Source: Desulfobacteraceae bacterium 4572_35.1
GTDB taxonomy: Bacteria > Desulfobacterota > Desulfuromonadia > Desulfuromonadales > Desulfuromonadaceae
Direction of reading: 5' to 3'
Assembly: GCA_002084705.1 (NCBI GenBank)
Contig: NBLX01000010.1
Location: 1 to 37,356, forward strand
DNA length: 37,356 bases
Numbering within the stretch: the first letter of the stretch is position 1; each line of letters begins with the position of its first letter. Shown here one piece after another: positions 7,372 to 15,865 of the stretch. The position numbers were made by a program, and so were the translations under genes. The notes below the pieces were generated by a model, which was not told the DNA's origin, searched no databases, and saw nothing but the letters and a program-made list of their open reading frames with translations.

Positions 7372-10021
7372 CGTAAGACTCCACAAAAGCTTGCAACTGC
7401 TTAACTAAATCGTCAGCATTGGCAACAGCAGGCAGGGTGATATTGCCGATGTGGATGTGTACATTCTTCCCCGCGCTGCGAGCAGTCAGGCCCTTGGTTT
7501 GCGTCTGTTCCGCAGATTTTAATTGTTCAGGCTGTTTCGGTGGTGCTGGTTGTTGTAATGTCGGTGTATCGAGAGGGGCAGCTTGCCATTGTGCCTGAGC
7601 CAATAGGTTGGGTAACTCCGGTGCAACAAGAGGCTGTGCTTGCCATGCCGCACTAGCTGAGATATCAGGCAATACAGGTGAGGTTGGTGTAGCAGCCATC
7701 CATTCAGCTTGTGCCTGCAGATCAGCAACTTGCGGAGTAACCAGCGGCTGTGCCTGCCATGCCGCACTAGCTGCAATATCTGGCAATACAGGTGAGGTTG
7801 GCGTAGCAGCCATCCATTCGGCCTGTGCTTGCACATCAGCAACGGGTGGTGTTTCAATAGCTAACGCAGGTGACGCAGTGGCCAGCGTTATCCCAGCCAA
7901 AGAGGCGGCAACTGTTTTATGTAGGTTAGGCGCAGCGGATTGAATACCGACACCCATGGTCTCCATGATCCGTGCGCCAGAAAGGGTTAAGCTCGAAAGC
8001 GGGCCCTCTTTGGCATCGCTAAACGGTAGTAGATTGCGTACCAGATCAAAGCCACTACGGATCAGATCGGCAGGAGCACTTAACATCGACTTGATACCGT
8101 TAACCAGAGAGCCCAGAATCTTGCGACCAGCGTCAAACAGATTGATGCTAGAGAGAAAATTTTGAACCGCTGAAAACCCTTGAATCAGCCAACCGACAGG
8201 AGTTAGGTTCATAAAAGCCCAAGTGATGGCACCCACTACGGCATCCGCTTTCGAAGCGATCCAATCGACCACGAAACCGAAAACCTCACCAGCACCCCAC
8301 CAAATGGCCTGAATAAATAACCACGGATCGGCAATGGCGGTGATAAAACCTTTCCCCGCCTTAATCATAAAGCCAAGACCCCAGCCGATGGCATACATCA
8401 CCGCATCTACGGCAACGGTAACAAACTCAATATTACGGTAGAGCCAGACAAATCCTGCGACTAAGGCGGCAATGCCAGCAACCACGGCAATAATGGGCCA
8501 CGTCGCTGCTATTGTTGCTGCGGCAAACCCCCACGTAGCCGTAGCGGCAGAAATGATTGAAGGGATCAACGCCGAAGCCGTAGTGCGCACCCAACCCCAC
8601 ATGGCTGGGATAGCACCACGATTAATCTGTCCTGCCCACGCCCTGAATCCGCCTGCAGCAGCAATTGAAGCAGTTAAGGCTTGATATTGGCCGGCAATGA
8701 AACCCCAAGTAGCTGTGCCTGTGCTGATCAAAGCGGTTTTGAGCGGTAATAGGGATGCCGTGACAAACGGCATAGCAGCACTGACAGCCCAAACGGTCGC
8801 CGTCCAAGCGGTAAAGCCAATCACCGTTACAGCAATTATTCCCGACAGAACAATCAACGCTTTACCCAGTGGGTTATTAGCCAAAGCAACAAACCAACCG
8901 AAAACGACCGAAACGCCTTGAATTAACGGGGTTAAGATGGGTAGAAAATTCTTACCAATACTGATTTTTAAAGCTTCCCAGCCGCTACCCATGATGGTTA
9001 AGGCACCGTTGTAGTTGTCGAGCTGGCGAGCGGCAACCTCGGCCGCTGCACCGGTGGATGCATCAAGAACTGAAGAATATTGCCGCACCACATCAACTCC
9101 TGTCGCCATCAGCGCGGTAACACTGCCAACAGCTTCAGCCCCGAAAATAGATTGCAAGGCAGCGGCTTTATCTGCACTGCCCAGTTCTGCGGTAGCACCT
9201 TCAATCTGCTGCAAAATATCAAAGATTGGCAGCATGTTTCCGGCTGCATCCTTGGTGACAATACCCATATTGCCCAACATTTTTGATGCCGCACCGACTG
9301 GAGCTTGTAAGCGCTGGAACATGATCTTGATGCTTGTTCCGGCAACCGCCGCATTAATACCCTGATCACCAAGCTTGCCAGCCATGGCAGCGACATCGGC
9401 CAGCGATGCCCCTGCGGCTGCAGCAACTGGCGCGGCATTAGCCATGGTTGCCGATAATCCCGCAAGGGTCGTGTTGGATGAGGTAAAGGCGGCCGTCAAA
9501 ATGTCAGCAACCTGTCCAGTTTGATCCGCTTCTAAACGAAAAGCACTGAGGATATTGGAGGCGACATCGGCAGTCATACCAAGATCTTCCTGAGCGGCAG
9601 ATGCTAGACTGAGGATGCCCGGCAAGGCGGCAATATTCTCCTGAACATCGTAACCCGCCATGGCCAATGACTTTTCGGCACTGGCCACCTCCGAAGCACT
9701 CCAAGCGGTGCTGGCCCCCAGATCGAGAGCCGACCTCTCCAGTAAGGCCATATCAGCGACACTGGCCCGTGACACCGCCCCAACACCAGAAATAGAGGCC
9801 TGAAAATCAGCCGCTGTGCTGATTGCCGGGCTTAGCCCTGCCACCAGCAACCCAGCCCCAATCGCCAGAGGAGCCATCATCTTAGTCAGCTTACCCATGC
9901 GACTGCCTAGGGACTCAACCTTAGTGTCGGTAGAATCAAGACCACGGCCGATATTGCGTAGCGGGCCAGTAATATTGTCCACTAAACCCATCACTGCTTG
10001 TACTGAAAAAAGTCCGTCCAT
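7364..10021 (-). CDS. Tape measure protein (TP901 family)
   Basis: 885 aa; the ATG at 10021 has GGAGGATAAAGGGG upstream. Residues about 60-400 form the TP901 core (ISTAADFQASISGVGAVSRA, SEVASAEKSLAMAGYDV, TAAFTSSNTTLAGLSATMAN). The middle (about 360-560) has several hydrophobic segments, as expected for proteins that enter the host membrane. It sets tail length and occupies the tail lumen. The C-terminal 150 residues hold two nearly exact 38-residue repeats plus a third degenerate one. The last residues VHIHIGNITLPAVANADDL resemble the usual tape-measure C-terminus. Confidence 0.92.
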   Translation of the reverse strand: MDGLFSVQAVMGLVDNITGPLRNIGRGLDSTDTKVESLGSRMGKLTKMMAPLAIGAGLLVAGLSPAISTAADFQASISGVGAVSRASVADMALLERSALDLGASTAWSASEVASAEKSLAMAGYDVQENIAALPGILSLASAAQEDLGMTADVASNILSAFRLEADQTGQVADILTAAFTSSNTTLAGLSATMANAAPVAAAAGASLADVAAMAGKLGDQGINAAVAGTSIKIMFQRLQAPVGAASKMLGNMGIVTKDAAGNMLPIFDILQQIEGATAELGSADKAAALQSIFGAEAVGSVTALMATGVDVVRQYSSVLDASTGAAAEVAARQLDNYNGALTIMGSGWEALKISIGKNFLPILTPLIQGVSVVFGWFVALANNPLGKALIVLSGIIAVTVIGFTAWTATVWAVSAAMPFVTASLLPLKTALISTGTATWGFIAGQYQALTASIAAAGGFRAWAGQINRGAIPAMWGWVRTTASALIPSIISAATATWGFAAATIAATWPIIAVVAGIAALVAGFVWLYRNIEFVTVAVDAVMYAIGWGLGFMIKAGKGFITAIADPWLFIQAIWWGAGEVFGFVVDWIASKADAVVGAITWAFMNLTPVGWLIQGFSAVQNFLSSINLFDAGRKILGSLVNGIKSMLSAPADLIRSGFDLVRNLLPFSDAKEGPLSSLTLSGARIMETMGVGIQSAAPNLHKTVAASLAGITLATASPALAIETPPVADVQAQAEWMAATPTSPVLPDIAASAAWQAQPLVTPQVADLQAQAEWMAATPTSPVLPDISASAAWQAQPLVAPELPNLLAQAQWQAAPLDTPTLQQPAPPKQPEQLKSAEQTQTKGLTARSAGKNVHIHIGNITLPAVANADDLVKQLQAFVESYDG
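7616..7843 (-). repeat. Two tandem 114-bp repeats in the tape measure gene
   Basis: Copy 1 at 7730-7843 and copy 2 at 7616-7729, in frame, each encoding VADxQAQAEWMAATPTSPVL followed by PDIxASAAWQAQPLV. A third degenerate copy (LLAQAQWQAAPLDTPTL) follows to about 7550. Substitutions between copies are few, so the duplication is fairly recent or homogenised. Confidence 0.9.
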
Positions 10022-10042
10022 TACCCCTTTATCCTCCCTCCA

Positions 10043-10530
10043 TCAATTCTTTGAAACCTCAGCCAAGTCCTTCATCACTCGTGTCTCAATCCAATCCGCT
10101 GAGGCAACCTGACTAGCAAACTCTTCAAGATCCTCTGCAGGTGTTTCATGGCACCAGAAACGGATCAGGGCAGCGTATTGCTTAATGCCGTTGCTAGCCT
10201 GATCCGCCTTGGCTTGCTTAATTAGTTTCCCAGTTCACCAAATCCCATACGGGTGAGAATGCCGTTACCAAAGGTGTTCGGCAGTCCTGGGTATTTTTTC
10301 AGGTTGTCTTCCAGCTGTTGTTTCTCAGCAGGATCCACCAGTTCGGTCAACAGGTTTTTAAATGCCCGCCCTGGCGACTTGCGCAAATCGGCCACAGTGC
10401 GATCAATGCGGGATGAGGTTGGCTTTTTAAAGTGATGAATCACTTGAACCTCTTCATCGCCATCAAACGGCACAAAACTGTGAGAAAATTCCTTATAAGC
10501 TGTTACTGGTTTTTCTTGGTTTTCAGCCAT
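10043..10530 (-). CDS. Frameshift-extended tail assembly chaperone (-1 PRF product)
   Basis: A -1 slip at GGGAAAC (10225-10231) joins the 102-residue product to a 60-codon open frame beginning LIKQAKADQASNGIKQYAAL, containing IRFWCHETPAEDLEEFASQV and ending MKDLAEVSKN at 10043. The extension has no start of its own, fills the gap up to the tape measure Shine-Dalgarno, and reads like protein. In lambda (G/GT), P2 (E/E') and Mu (gp41) the same arrangement yields a short and a long chaperone, with the extension recruiting tape or tube protein. Confidence 0.85.
10222..10530 (-). CDS. Tail assembly chaperone (Mu gp41-like), zero-frame product
   Basis: 102 aa, AAAGGAG before the ATG. It lies between the tube gene and the tape measure, where contractile and siphophage tails encode an assembly chaperone. 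Typical features are AENQEKPVTAYKEFSHSFV at the start, then LRKSPGRAFKNLLTELVDP. It ends GELGN with a GGGAAAC heptamer directly before the TAA, so it is also the first part of a frameshift product (see the longer entry). Confidence 0.85.
   Translation of the reverse strand: MAENQEKPVTAYKEFSHSFVPFDGDEEVQVIHHFKKPTSSRIDRTVADLRKSPGRAFKNLLTELVDPAEKQQLEDNLKKYPGLPNTFGNGILTRMGFGELGN
10225..10231 (-). promoter_or_regulatory. -1 ribosomal frameshift slippery heptamer GGGAAAC
   Basis: In the zero frame the codons are CTG GGA AAC TAA, so G-GGA-AAC has the canonical X-XXY-YYZ form, immediately before the stop. Lambda uses the related GGGAAAG at the equivalent place. Confidence 0.85.
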
Positions 10531-10566
10531 TTTTAAGGCTCCTTTAAAGGGGTGTTAAATATCTAC

Positions 10567-10591
10567 CGTAGGGGCACAGCGTGCTGTGCCC
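10567..10591. repeat. Palindromic repeat, copy 1 (between tail tube and chaperone genes)
   Basis: A perfect inverted repeat GGGCACAGC-GT-GCTGTGCCC preceded by CGTAG. The 25-nt word is identical to that at 15835-15859. It lies between a stop codon (10604) and the next Shine-Dalgarno, without a T tract. It looks like a REP-type element or an mRNA-stabilising/processing hairpin. Confidence 0.85.
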
Positions 10592-10603
10592 TCATGGCCT
10601 GTG

Positions 10604-11032
10604 TTAATAAGCATCTTCGCCGTTCCACTTGATCGGCGAAAGGATCGTAAAATCGACCTTAATCACACCAGTGTTGTCATCTTCCTGCTTGGCACTGGTA
10701 TCGACCTTGGTAATCTTGCAGTCAGGCAGGGTATCAGTGATGGTTTCCTGATCTTCGTTGGCATAAGCGCAAACGATCGGGAATGGCTTTGCCTTGAGCA
10801 CTGAACCACCAACGGCCTTGCGTAAACGCTCAAACTCATCGCGATCCATCGTTGCACTGCCGCTGGCCTTGTAGTTCTTGCGACCATAACCGCGTGCCTT
10901 TGCTCCTTTGCCGTAGCGAGCCTCGATCCCACGTTCATCGTTGTAGCTGATATCGGTCAGACCGACAGTGACACCGCTCGGTGTCTGAATATCGACTGAT
11001 TCCCAGTCGTAAAAGTTCCCGTTGATTGCCAT
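10604..11032 (-). CDS. Tail tube protein (Mu gpM position)
   Basis: 142 aa, AGAGGATAAG before the ATG. Residues such as YDWESVDIQTPSGVTVGLTD, RGYGRKNYKASGSATMDRDE and GVIKVDFTILSPIKWNG fit the tube beta-barrel family of contractile tails. It follows the sheath by 16 nt, the invariant sheath-tube gene order. It polymerises as hexameric rings inside the sheath. Confidence 0.85.
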   Translation of the reverse strand: MAINGNFYDWESVDIQTPSGVTVGLTDISYNDERGIEARYGKGAKARGYGRKNYKASGSATMDRDEFERLRKAVGGSVLKAKPFPIVCAYANEDQETITDTLPDCKITKVDTSAKQEDDNTGVIKVDFTILSPIKWNGEDAY

Positions 11033-11048
11033 TTACTTATCCTCTCTG

Positions 11049-12731
11049 TTAGCCTTGCAGTCGTGGATCAAAACCACTGCCAGCATAGATGTAACGAGCG
11101 AACAGCTTGATCTTGCGGATAATCGGAATGCCGATCAGATCCAGCTCTACAGCCACGCCGTTATTAACGATATCTTGCCCATTTGGGATATTAGCCAACC
11201 CTGCGGCCAGCTCGCAAGGCACGGCAGCCACCATGGTATTCAGTGCAGTCTCAATGTTGGCTTTAAGGTAGTTCAGCCCAGCGGCTCCACCTTCAGCAAC
11301 AGGATCACCAGCCTCGTCATACATCGACTTCAACGCCGCAATACGAGCCTTACGCACCGCCTTAAACACCGTGCGTAACACCGTCAAATACTGATAATCA
11401 CTGGTCACATCGGCCAAGGTCTTTTCATCACCCCAATAGGCAGAACTCAACCCTGCATAATGCTTTGCCGTCACGTAGCCATTGCTCTCTAGCTGTGATT
11501 GGTGACCTTCGGTGTACAGATCGGGCAAGCTACCCTGTGAAATTCCACCATCACGCACCCGACCAGGAGCGCGCATTACCGGAATTGACAACAGTCGCCC
11601 AGAAAACAATCCTGCCCAGTTGCGTACTAGGCGCTTTCCGGTGCTGTCTGACACTTCGCCATGGGCGGTAACGCACGACACAAAGCGATGTGCAAAGCCC
11701 TGCTTATCAGCAATCAGTGCCGCCGCCCAATCGTCTAAAGTTTCGTTGGCGTAGGGCAGGCGACTTTCACAAATGAAGAATGTTGGCCGATGCAGGTTCC
11801 ACAACACATCTGCCTTTGCACCCATCGCCGCCCAATCGGCAGAATCGCTGGCACCCACCACATAAACAAACTCAACGTCGTAGAGTGACAATGGCTGTTC
11901 TATAGTAGTAAGCACCGCGCTGATCGACGGCACGGGAGCCAACACATTAAAGGTGTAGCTATCGCCCAACACCATCTCTTGATCAGGCACAGTGATCGTA
12001 ACCCCCGTACTGCCAACAGCAATCAAGCCATCGACTGGAATTGTGCGGATCGGGCCAAAGTTGTCACCGTCAACACTTATTTGATATGTGCCAACATTGT
12101 GGCCACCACCAGCGGTGATACGTAGCGCAACTTCTGCCGCCGCCAGTGGTGTGCCCGCTGTGCTGATGTCAGGGCCAGTACCAATTTTGACCACTGGGCC
12201 GATCTCATTACGGATTAACAACGCATATTCATCAGCGGCTACCAGAGAGCCTTCAGCAAGCGTTAGGGTGATACCTGTGCTACCAAGAGTAATTTGTCCG
12301 TTCACTGGCACGACTATGGCTTCAGCAAAATTAGCACCGCCATTTTCGCTCAGCTCATACTTGGCCGTCCCTGCAGCACCATCAGAGGCAATGCGTACAA
12401 TCACATCGGCCGATTCGGCCACCACACCACTTGAGGTTGCTAGTGGCCCTGTGCCAGTTTGGGTTACAGCACTGACATACGCGCCAGCCAACCCTGCTAC
12501 GGGTACGGCAATAGCAATAGGAGCCTGACCGCCAGCGGCAAACAGATCGCGCAAGCGGTCAACAAGTGGGCCAACGCCAAGCAGCGCTTCTAAGTCACTC
12601 GACTTGCCGAGCAGGTAGCCTTTACCTACTGTGCCGACACTACAGACACCCGTGACGATACATGCACCCTCAACTCCGCCTGGAGCGAGGCCGCTGGTAC
12701 CGTCGATCAAAAATTCAAACACATCATTCAT
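11049..12731 (-). CDS. Contractile tail sheath protein (Mu gpL) with duplicated inserted domain
   Basis: 560 aa, GAGGAG before the ATG. The N-terminal arm and the C-terminal part (YWGDEKTLADVTSDYQYLTV, LRTVFKAVRKARIAALKSMY) are sheath-like. Between them residues about 92-175 and 182-266 are two copies of one beta-rich domain: TGTGPLATSSG / IGTGPDISTAG; VPVNGQITLGSTGITLTLAE / IPVDGLIAVGSTGVTITVPD. Phage sheaths often carry exposed insertions, and here one seems to have duplicated. Confidence 0.9.
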   Translation of the reverse strand: MNDVFEFLIDGTSGLAPGGVEGACIVTGVCSVGTVGKGYLLGKSSDLEALLGVGPLVDRLRDLFAAGGQAPIAIAVPVAGLAGAYVSAVTQTGTGPLATSSGVVAESADVIVRIASDGAAGTAKYELSENGGANFAEAIVVPVNGQITLGSTGITLTLAEGSLVAADEYALLIRNEIGPVVKIGTGPDISTAGTPLAAAEVALRITAGGGHNVGTYQISVDGDNFGPIRTIPVDGLIAVGSTGVTITVPDQEMVLGDSYTFNVLAPVPSISAVLTTIEQPLSLYDVEFVYVVGASDSADWAAMGAKADVLWNLHRPTFFICESRLPYANETLDDWAAALIADKQGFAHRFVSCVTAHGEVSDSTGKRLVRNWAGLFSGRLLSIPVMRAPGRVRDGGISQGSLPDLYTEGHQSQLESNGYVTAKHYAGLSSAYWGDEKTLADVTSDYQYLTVLRTVFKAVRKARIAALKSMYDEAGDPVAEGGAAGLNYLKANIETALNTMVAAVPCELAAGLANIPNGQDIVNNGVAVELDLIGIPIIRKIKLFARYIYAGSGFDPRLQG

Positions 12732-12774
12732 GGTCTATTCTCCTCGAGTCGATCAACATCGCTTCTCATGTGGT

Positions 12775-12978
12775 TTAGATTTTTCCACCACCAACACGGC
12801 GACTGCGGAAACGCTGTAGTGCGTCCGCGAATTCATCTGCTGTAACTTGTTTACCTTCAGCCCAGCCTGCCGCTCGCATCATTCCTGCCAATTCCCATGG
12901 TGGGATACTTAAATCTACAGCTAAGCTTTCAACGGGCTGCAGATCTTTGGCAGACGCTTTTTTTCGTGGTTTAGCCAT
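12775..12978 (-). CDS. Small tail-region protein (Mu gp38 position)
   Basis: 67 aa; AAGGAG before the ATG, which overlaps the previous stop (TAATG). Basic N-terminus (MAKPRKKASAKDLQ), then an HTH-sized helical segment (WELAGMMRAAGWAEGKQVTADEFADAL, split by turns) and basic end. Mu has a similar small gene (gp38) just upstream of the sheath. Function unknown; likely a head-tail joining or assembly factor by position. Confidence 0.75.
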   Translation of the reverse strand: MAKPRKKASAKDLQPVESLAVDLSIPPWELAGMMRAAGWAEGKQVTADEFADALQRFRSRRVGGGKI

Positions 12979-13505
12979 TAAGATTGCTCCTTATAGTCGA
13001 CGCCATCCTTCAGGTTGACGTCTGTTATGAGCGGGATGTCTTGATCACTGCAAAGCATCCCAATAAAGTTGATATGAAGTGCGTTGGAGCGTTTTTTAAA
13101 CACCTCCACCGCCTTACTTTCAAAGCCTCCGCGTACTGCACGGCTGGCGGAAATAGTGACCAAGTTGTTGTCGCCATCTGCTACTTTGTTCGGTAATGCC
13201 AACAAAAATGCTTTGACGAAACTCTCTAACCAAATTTTATTGTCAGCCCAAACCGTGACACGAAGTGTGAGCTTCTCGCGGTATCGTTGTTTACGCACCC
13301 GACGGTACTTTTGCGGGTCATCAGGGCTGTTGAATTTGGCAATGCGCTTACTTTTAAAGGTCAGATCTTCAGCCAGATATTCCAATTCAATGCGCGGCAG
13401 AGGATCGGTGATTGAGCTTCTAAGCGGTTTATCAATCACCTTGACTTCGTCTAGCCCAGCCATTACAGCAGTAGCTTTTATTTGAGTGACTGCAAAACTT
13501 CTCAT
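12978..13505 (-). CDS. Tail terminator-like protein (Mu gp37 / DUF1834 position)
   Basis: 175 aa, starting with an ATG that overlaps the preceding gene by 4 nt. A mixed alpha/beta protein with YREKLTLRVTVWADNKIWLE, SFVKAFLLALPNKVADGD and NNLVTISASRAVRGGFESKA. The layout (small tail-completion gene before the sheath) and the length fit gp37/tail terminator proteins that cap the tail and meet the neck. Family is assigned by context. Confidence 0.7.
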   Translation of the reverse strand: MRSFAVTQIKATAVMAGLDEVKVIDKPLRSSITDPLPRIELEYLAEDLTFKSKRIAKFNSPDDPQKYRRVRKQRYREKLTLRVTVWADNKIWLESFVKAFLLALPNKVADGDNNLVTISASRAVRGGFESKAVEVFKKRSNALHINFIGMLCSDQDIPLITDVNLKDGVDYKEQS

Positions 13506-13990
13506 TTAAGTCCAAATCTCCGGTGCATATCATTCTGGATGATATCTTTAGCCTCTTCTTTATCCTCTTCACTAATACCGATAAATTGCCGCTTTGGCAT
13601 GGTGACCTTGTCGGTAAAAACTGTTCTACCTCCAATGTTAAAGGCCAATTTACCGCCGCTTTTCGGCTTGATCACGCCACCATAGTTATGAATAGCGGCC
13701 CTAATATCATTAGTGCCAACAATCGCCATACTGTCACTGGCTTCGTAACCTATTGAGTTTTTCAATATCCCATCGTCGCTCAGAGTTTGGCCTCCCTCTT
13801 CCTGAGCACGGCGTGATTTTTTCCAATCCTCACCGTCTGGTCCTTGCTCATCTTTAAAACGTTGCCTAGAAGAACTGGCCAACATCTCGCCCAACTCTTC
13901 GCACAAAGCTTGGTTTAGTTGAACTGGACTTCCACCGCCAACCATTTTGTGCAGTTGACTCAAATCCATTTTGAAACCAGCGCCAGCCAT
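13502..13990 (-). CDS. Phage virion morphogenesis protein (Mu gpG-like)
   Basis: 162 aa from the ATG at 13990 (TAATG overlap with the gp36 stop, GGAG upstream). ELGEMLASSSRQRFKDEQGP, DGEDWKKSRRAQEEGGQTLS and GGRTVFTDKVTMPKRQFIGI are hallmarks of the gpG/tail-completion (phage virion morphogenesis) family, including the PxRxF-type motif near the C-terminus. In Mu gene G sits beside gpF; here it lies after gp36, as in many Mu-like relatives. Role: head-tail joining. Confidence 0.88.
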   Translation of the reverse strand: MAGAGFKMDLSQLHKMVGGGSPVQLNQALCEELGEMLASSSRQRFKDEQGPDGEDWKKSRRAQEEGGQTLSDDGILKNSIGYEASDSMAIVGTNDIRAAIHNYGGVIKPKSGGKLAFNIGGRTVFTDKVTMPKRQFIGISEEDKEEAKDIIQNDMHRRFGLK

Positions 13991-14427
13991 TAAAACTTGC
14001 TCCATGTATCATCATCAAAGATTCGAACGGGACTGCTGATCAGGGTGCTGTCAGCTTCAACATTCACTTCACCCAGCTCCTCAAGGCCAAGATCAATCTT
14101 GCCATCGCGAATATCGGCCAAATCTTTTAACGACTGCTTATGCATGGTTTGCAGCGGTAACCATTCGTTACTGCTACCACCCTCACTTTGCATTAACGAG
14201 GTAAGGGAACCAACTGCCCGAAATGCCGCCATCACCGTGCAGATCCGCGAAAGGGTTTCAGGGATAGACTGCAACGGCAACTGGTAGCGACTGCGCAATA
14301 CATCATCAATTTCAGCGGAAACACCATCGACATGCTTTTGTAAAATGCCCGGATTCAACTCTTCGAGTTTGTCCAGATAGGCTTGCAGCACGTAGTCAGA
14401 TAATCCGTTAACAATGCAGTAGGTCAT
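13990..14427 (-). CDS. Head-tail connector gp36 (DUF1320)
   Basis: 145 aa. LQAYLDKLEELNPGILQKHV, then VLRSRYQLPLQSIPETLSRI and GKIDLGLEELGEV give the DUF1320 layout of Mu gp36-type neck proteins. It follows the capsid and a small head gene and overlaps the gpG-like gene by one base, consistent with a role at the portal-neck interface. Confidence 0.87.
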   Translation of the reverse strand: MTYCIVNGLSDYVLQAYLDKLEELNPGILQKHVDGVSAEIDDVLRSRYQLPLQSIPETLSRICTVMAAFRAVGSLTSLMQSEGGSSNEWLPLQTMHKQSLKDLADIRDGKIDLGLEELGEVNVEADSTLISSPVRIFDDDTWSKF

Positions 14428-14451
14428 GGCACCCTCAGTGGTTAGTGGTTA

Positions 14452-14757
14452 TCAGTCTTCAGCCAGTTCAGCACGGCGTTTATCAATTGCAGCTTGAACA
14501 GTAGAACGGTCTTCACCTTCAGCTAGCTGATCAAGCTCATTGGTGGAATCAGCCGCTTCAGCCAGCTTGATTGAATCCTTCGCATTGGGCCGACTTGATT
14601 TGTCGCTGGTCGAGTCAGCAGCCGTACCAACGATGGTGACGATGCCACGTTTTTCAAGACTTCTGGCTTCATCCTCATCGAGAGTGATGATTTCATCGGG
14701 TAGATAAACTTTGTCGGCCTGAACGCTTCGCCCAGGGTTAACTTTGCATTCTGTCAT
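14452..14757 (-). CDS. Small head-region protein, unknown
   Basis: 101 aa, AAGGGAA before the ATG. The N-terminal part (GRSVQADKVYLPDEIITLDE, DEARSLEKRGIVTIV) looks like the small phage proteins found next to capsid genes of Mu- and lambda-like phages (a compact beta-alpha domain). The C-terminus is an acidic, Ser/Asp-rich helical tail. Possibly a capsid-vertex or connector accessory protein; function not known. Confidence 0.75.
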   Translation of the reverse strand: MTECKVNPGRSVQADKVYLPDEIITLDEDEARSLEKRGIVTIVGTAADSTSDKSSRPNAKDSIKLAEAADSTNELDQLAEGEDRSTVQAAIDKRRAELAED

Positions 14758-14812
14758 CGAGAAATTCCCTTAATTCAGGTGGGAGGGTTCAGCCCTCCCA
14801 CGTTGATTATGA

Positions 14813-15808
14813 TTACGCGTCGCAGACCTCAACCCAGATGACGCACTCGGCTTGAAATAGCACTGGCAGTGGCCGAGCCTCAACCTTGATCCAGCGGCCA
14901 GAAGGATCTTGCACTTCCCACGATTTAGCGAAAAACAGATCTGCCGCTTTGCCTTTACCCACGCCAGTTTTCGCCTGAAGATCGACCACTGGAGCATAAA
15001 GCTCTGCGGCAACATCAGGGCCGATACCAACAAGAGCAAAAACATTATCGGGAATCAGTTGCTGGCGAGCACCGTTCTCATCTTTGTAGCTGCCAAAATA
15101 CTCATCGATGGCGACACCAGCCAAGGATGCAATTCGACCCTCTTCAGCGATCTGTTTTCCCGCTGAATATTTGAGTTTTTCCAATGCGGCTTCATTATTG
15201 AGCAGTGCATCCATGGCCTTACTGCCACTAATGGCCACAAACTTATCGACGCCGACTCGGTCACCAATGTATTTCTTCCATGCCCGAATGTTTTTAATCG
15301 GGTCACTTGCTGGATCCGTCCATTTCGCGGTACCAGCCAACACAGGCTTTTGCTCAGCAGGGAAGTTGTAATCGACAATCACCGCACCAGATTCATCGAC
15401 CACAGTGCCAGAGAGTGTCTTGATCGCCATGAACTCACGGGTGCGGTCAACGTCGGTGCGCATGTCAAATTGCTCATCGGCAATTCGCTCCTTCATCAAC
15501 TCGGGGGCAGCGGCATCACCAAACTTGCGCATCTCTTCCAAATCGGCGGCTGAGATATGGCGCTTTTCAGCAAAACGTGGAGCCTGACAGGTTATTGTCT
15601 TACGACCTGTTTTCTCCGTGACCTGAGCGGCATCAGAAACACTAATGTTCTTCAGGATCCGCTCTGAACTGGATTTGATATCAAAAGCAAAAAGACTCGA
15701 CAGTTGCCGCTTTTTGCGAGGGAAAATAAGATCAAGAGCACGGGTCTTAACGGGGCGCATTTTATTGACTGCAGCAGTCAAAGCGCGGGATTGAAAAATG
15801 GGATCCAT
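14813..15808 (-). CDS. Major capsid protein, phage capsid E family
   Basis: 331 aa, AAAGGAA before the ATG. MDPIFQSRALTAAVNKMRPV, LDLIFPRKKRQLSSLFAFDI and SGRWIKVEARPLPVLFQAEC are typical of the lambda-gpE-like capsid family (HK97 fold), rather than the Mu gpT family. Together with the decoration gene immediately before it (lambda D-like), this suggests that the capsid pair has been exchanged with a lambda-type module. Confidence 0.9.
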   Translation of the reverse strand: MDPIFQSRALTAAVNKMRPVKTRALDLIFPRKKRQLSSLFAFDIKSSSERILKNISVSDAAQVTEKTGRKTITCQAPRFAEKRHISAADLEEMRKFGDAAAPELMKERIADEQFDMRTDVDRTREFMAIKTLSGTVVDESGAVIVDYNFPAEQKPVLAGTAKWTDPASDPIKNIRAWKKYIGDRVGVDKFVAISGSKAMDALLNNEAALEKLKYSAGKQIAEEGRIASLAGVAIDEYFGSYKDENGARQQLIPDNVFALVGIGPDVAAELYAPVVDLQAKTGVGKGKAADLFFAKSWEVQDPSGRWIKVEARPLPVLFQAECVIWVEVCDA

Positions 15809-15834
15809 TAAATTGTTCCTTTCGTTATGGTTAT

Positions 15835-15859
15835 CGTAGGGGCACAGCGTGCTGTGCCC
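15835..15859. repeat. Palindromic repeat, copy 2 (between decoration and capsid genes)
   Basis: Same 25-nt palindromic word as at 10567-10591, 7 nt after the stop of the decoration gene and 26 nt before the capsid start. Both copies sit at gene borders inside the late operon where very different protein amounts are needed. Confidence 0.85.
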
Positions 15860-15865
15860 AACAAG

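Noticed and set aside
12088-12528. Plus-strand frame of 146 codons inside the sheath gene
   Set aside because: Alanine- and proline-rich shadow of the duplicated sheath domain; no start signal.
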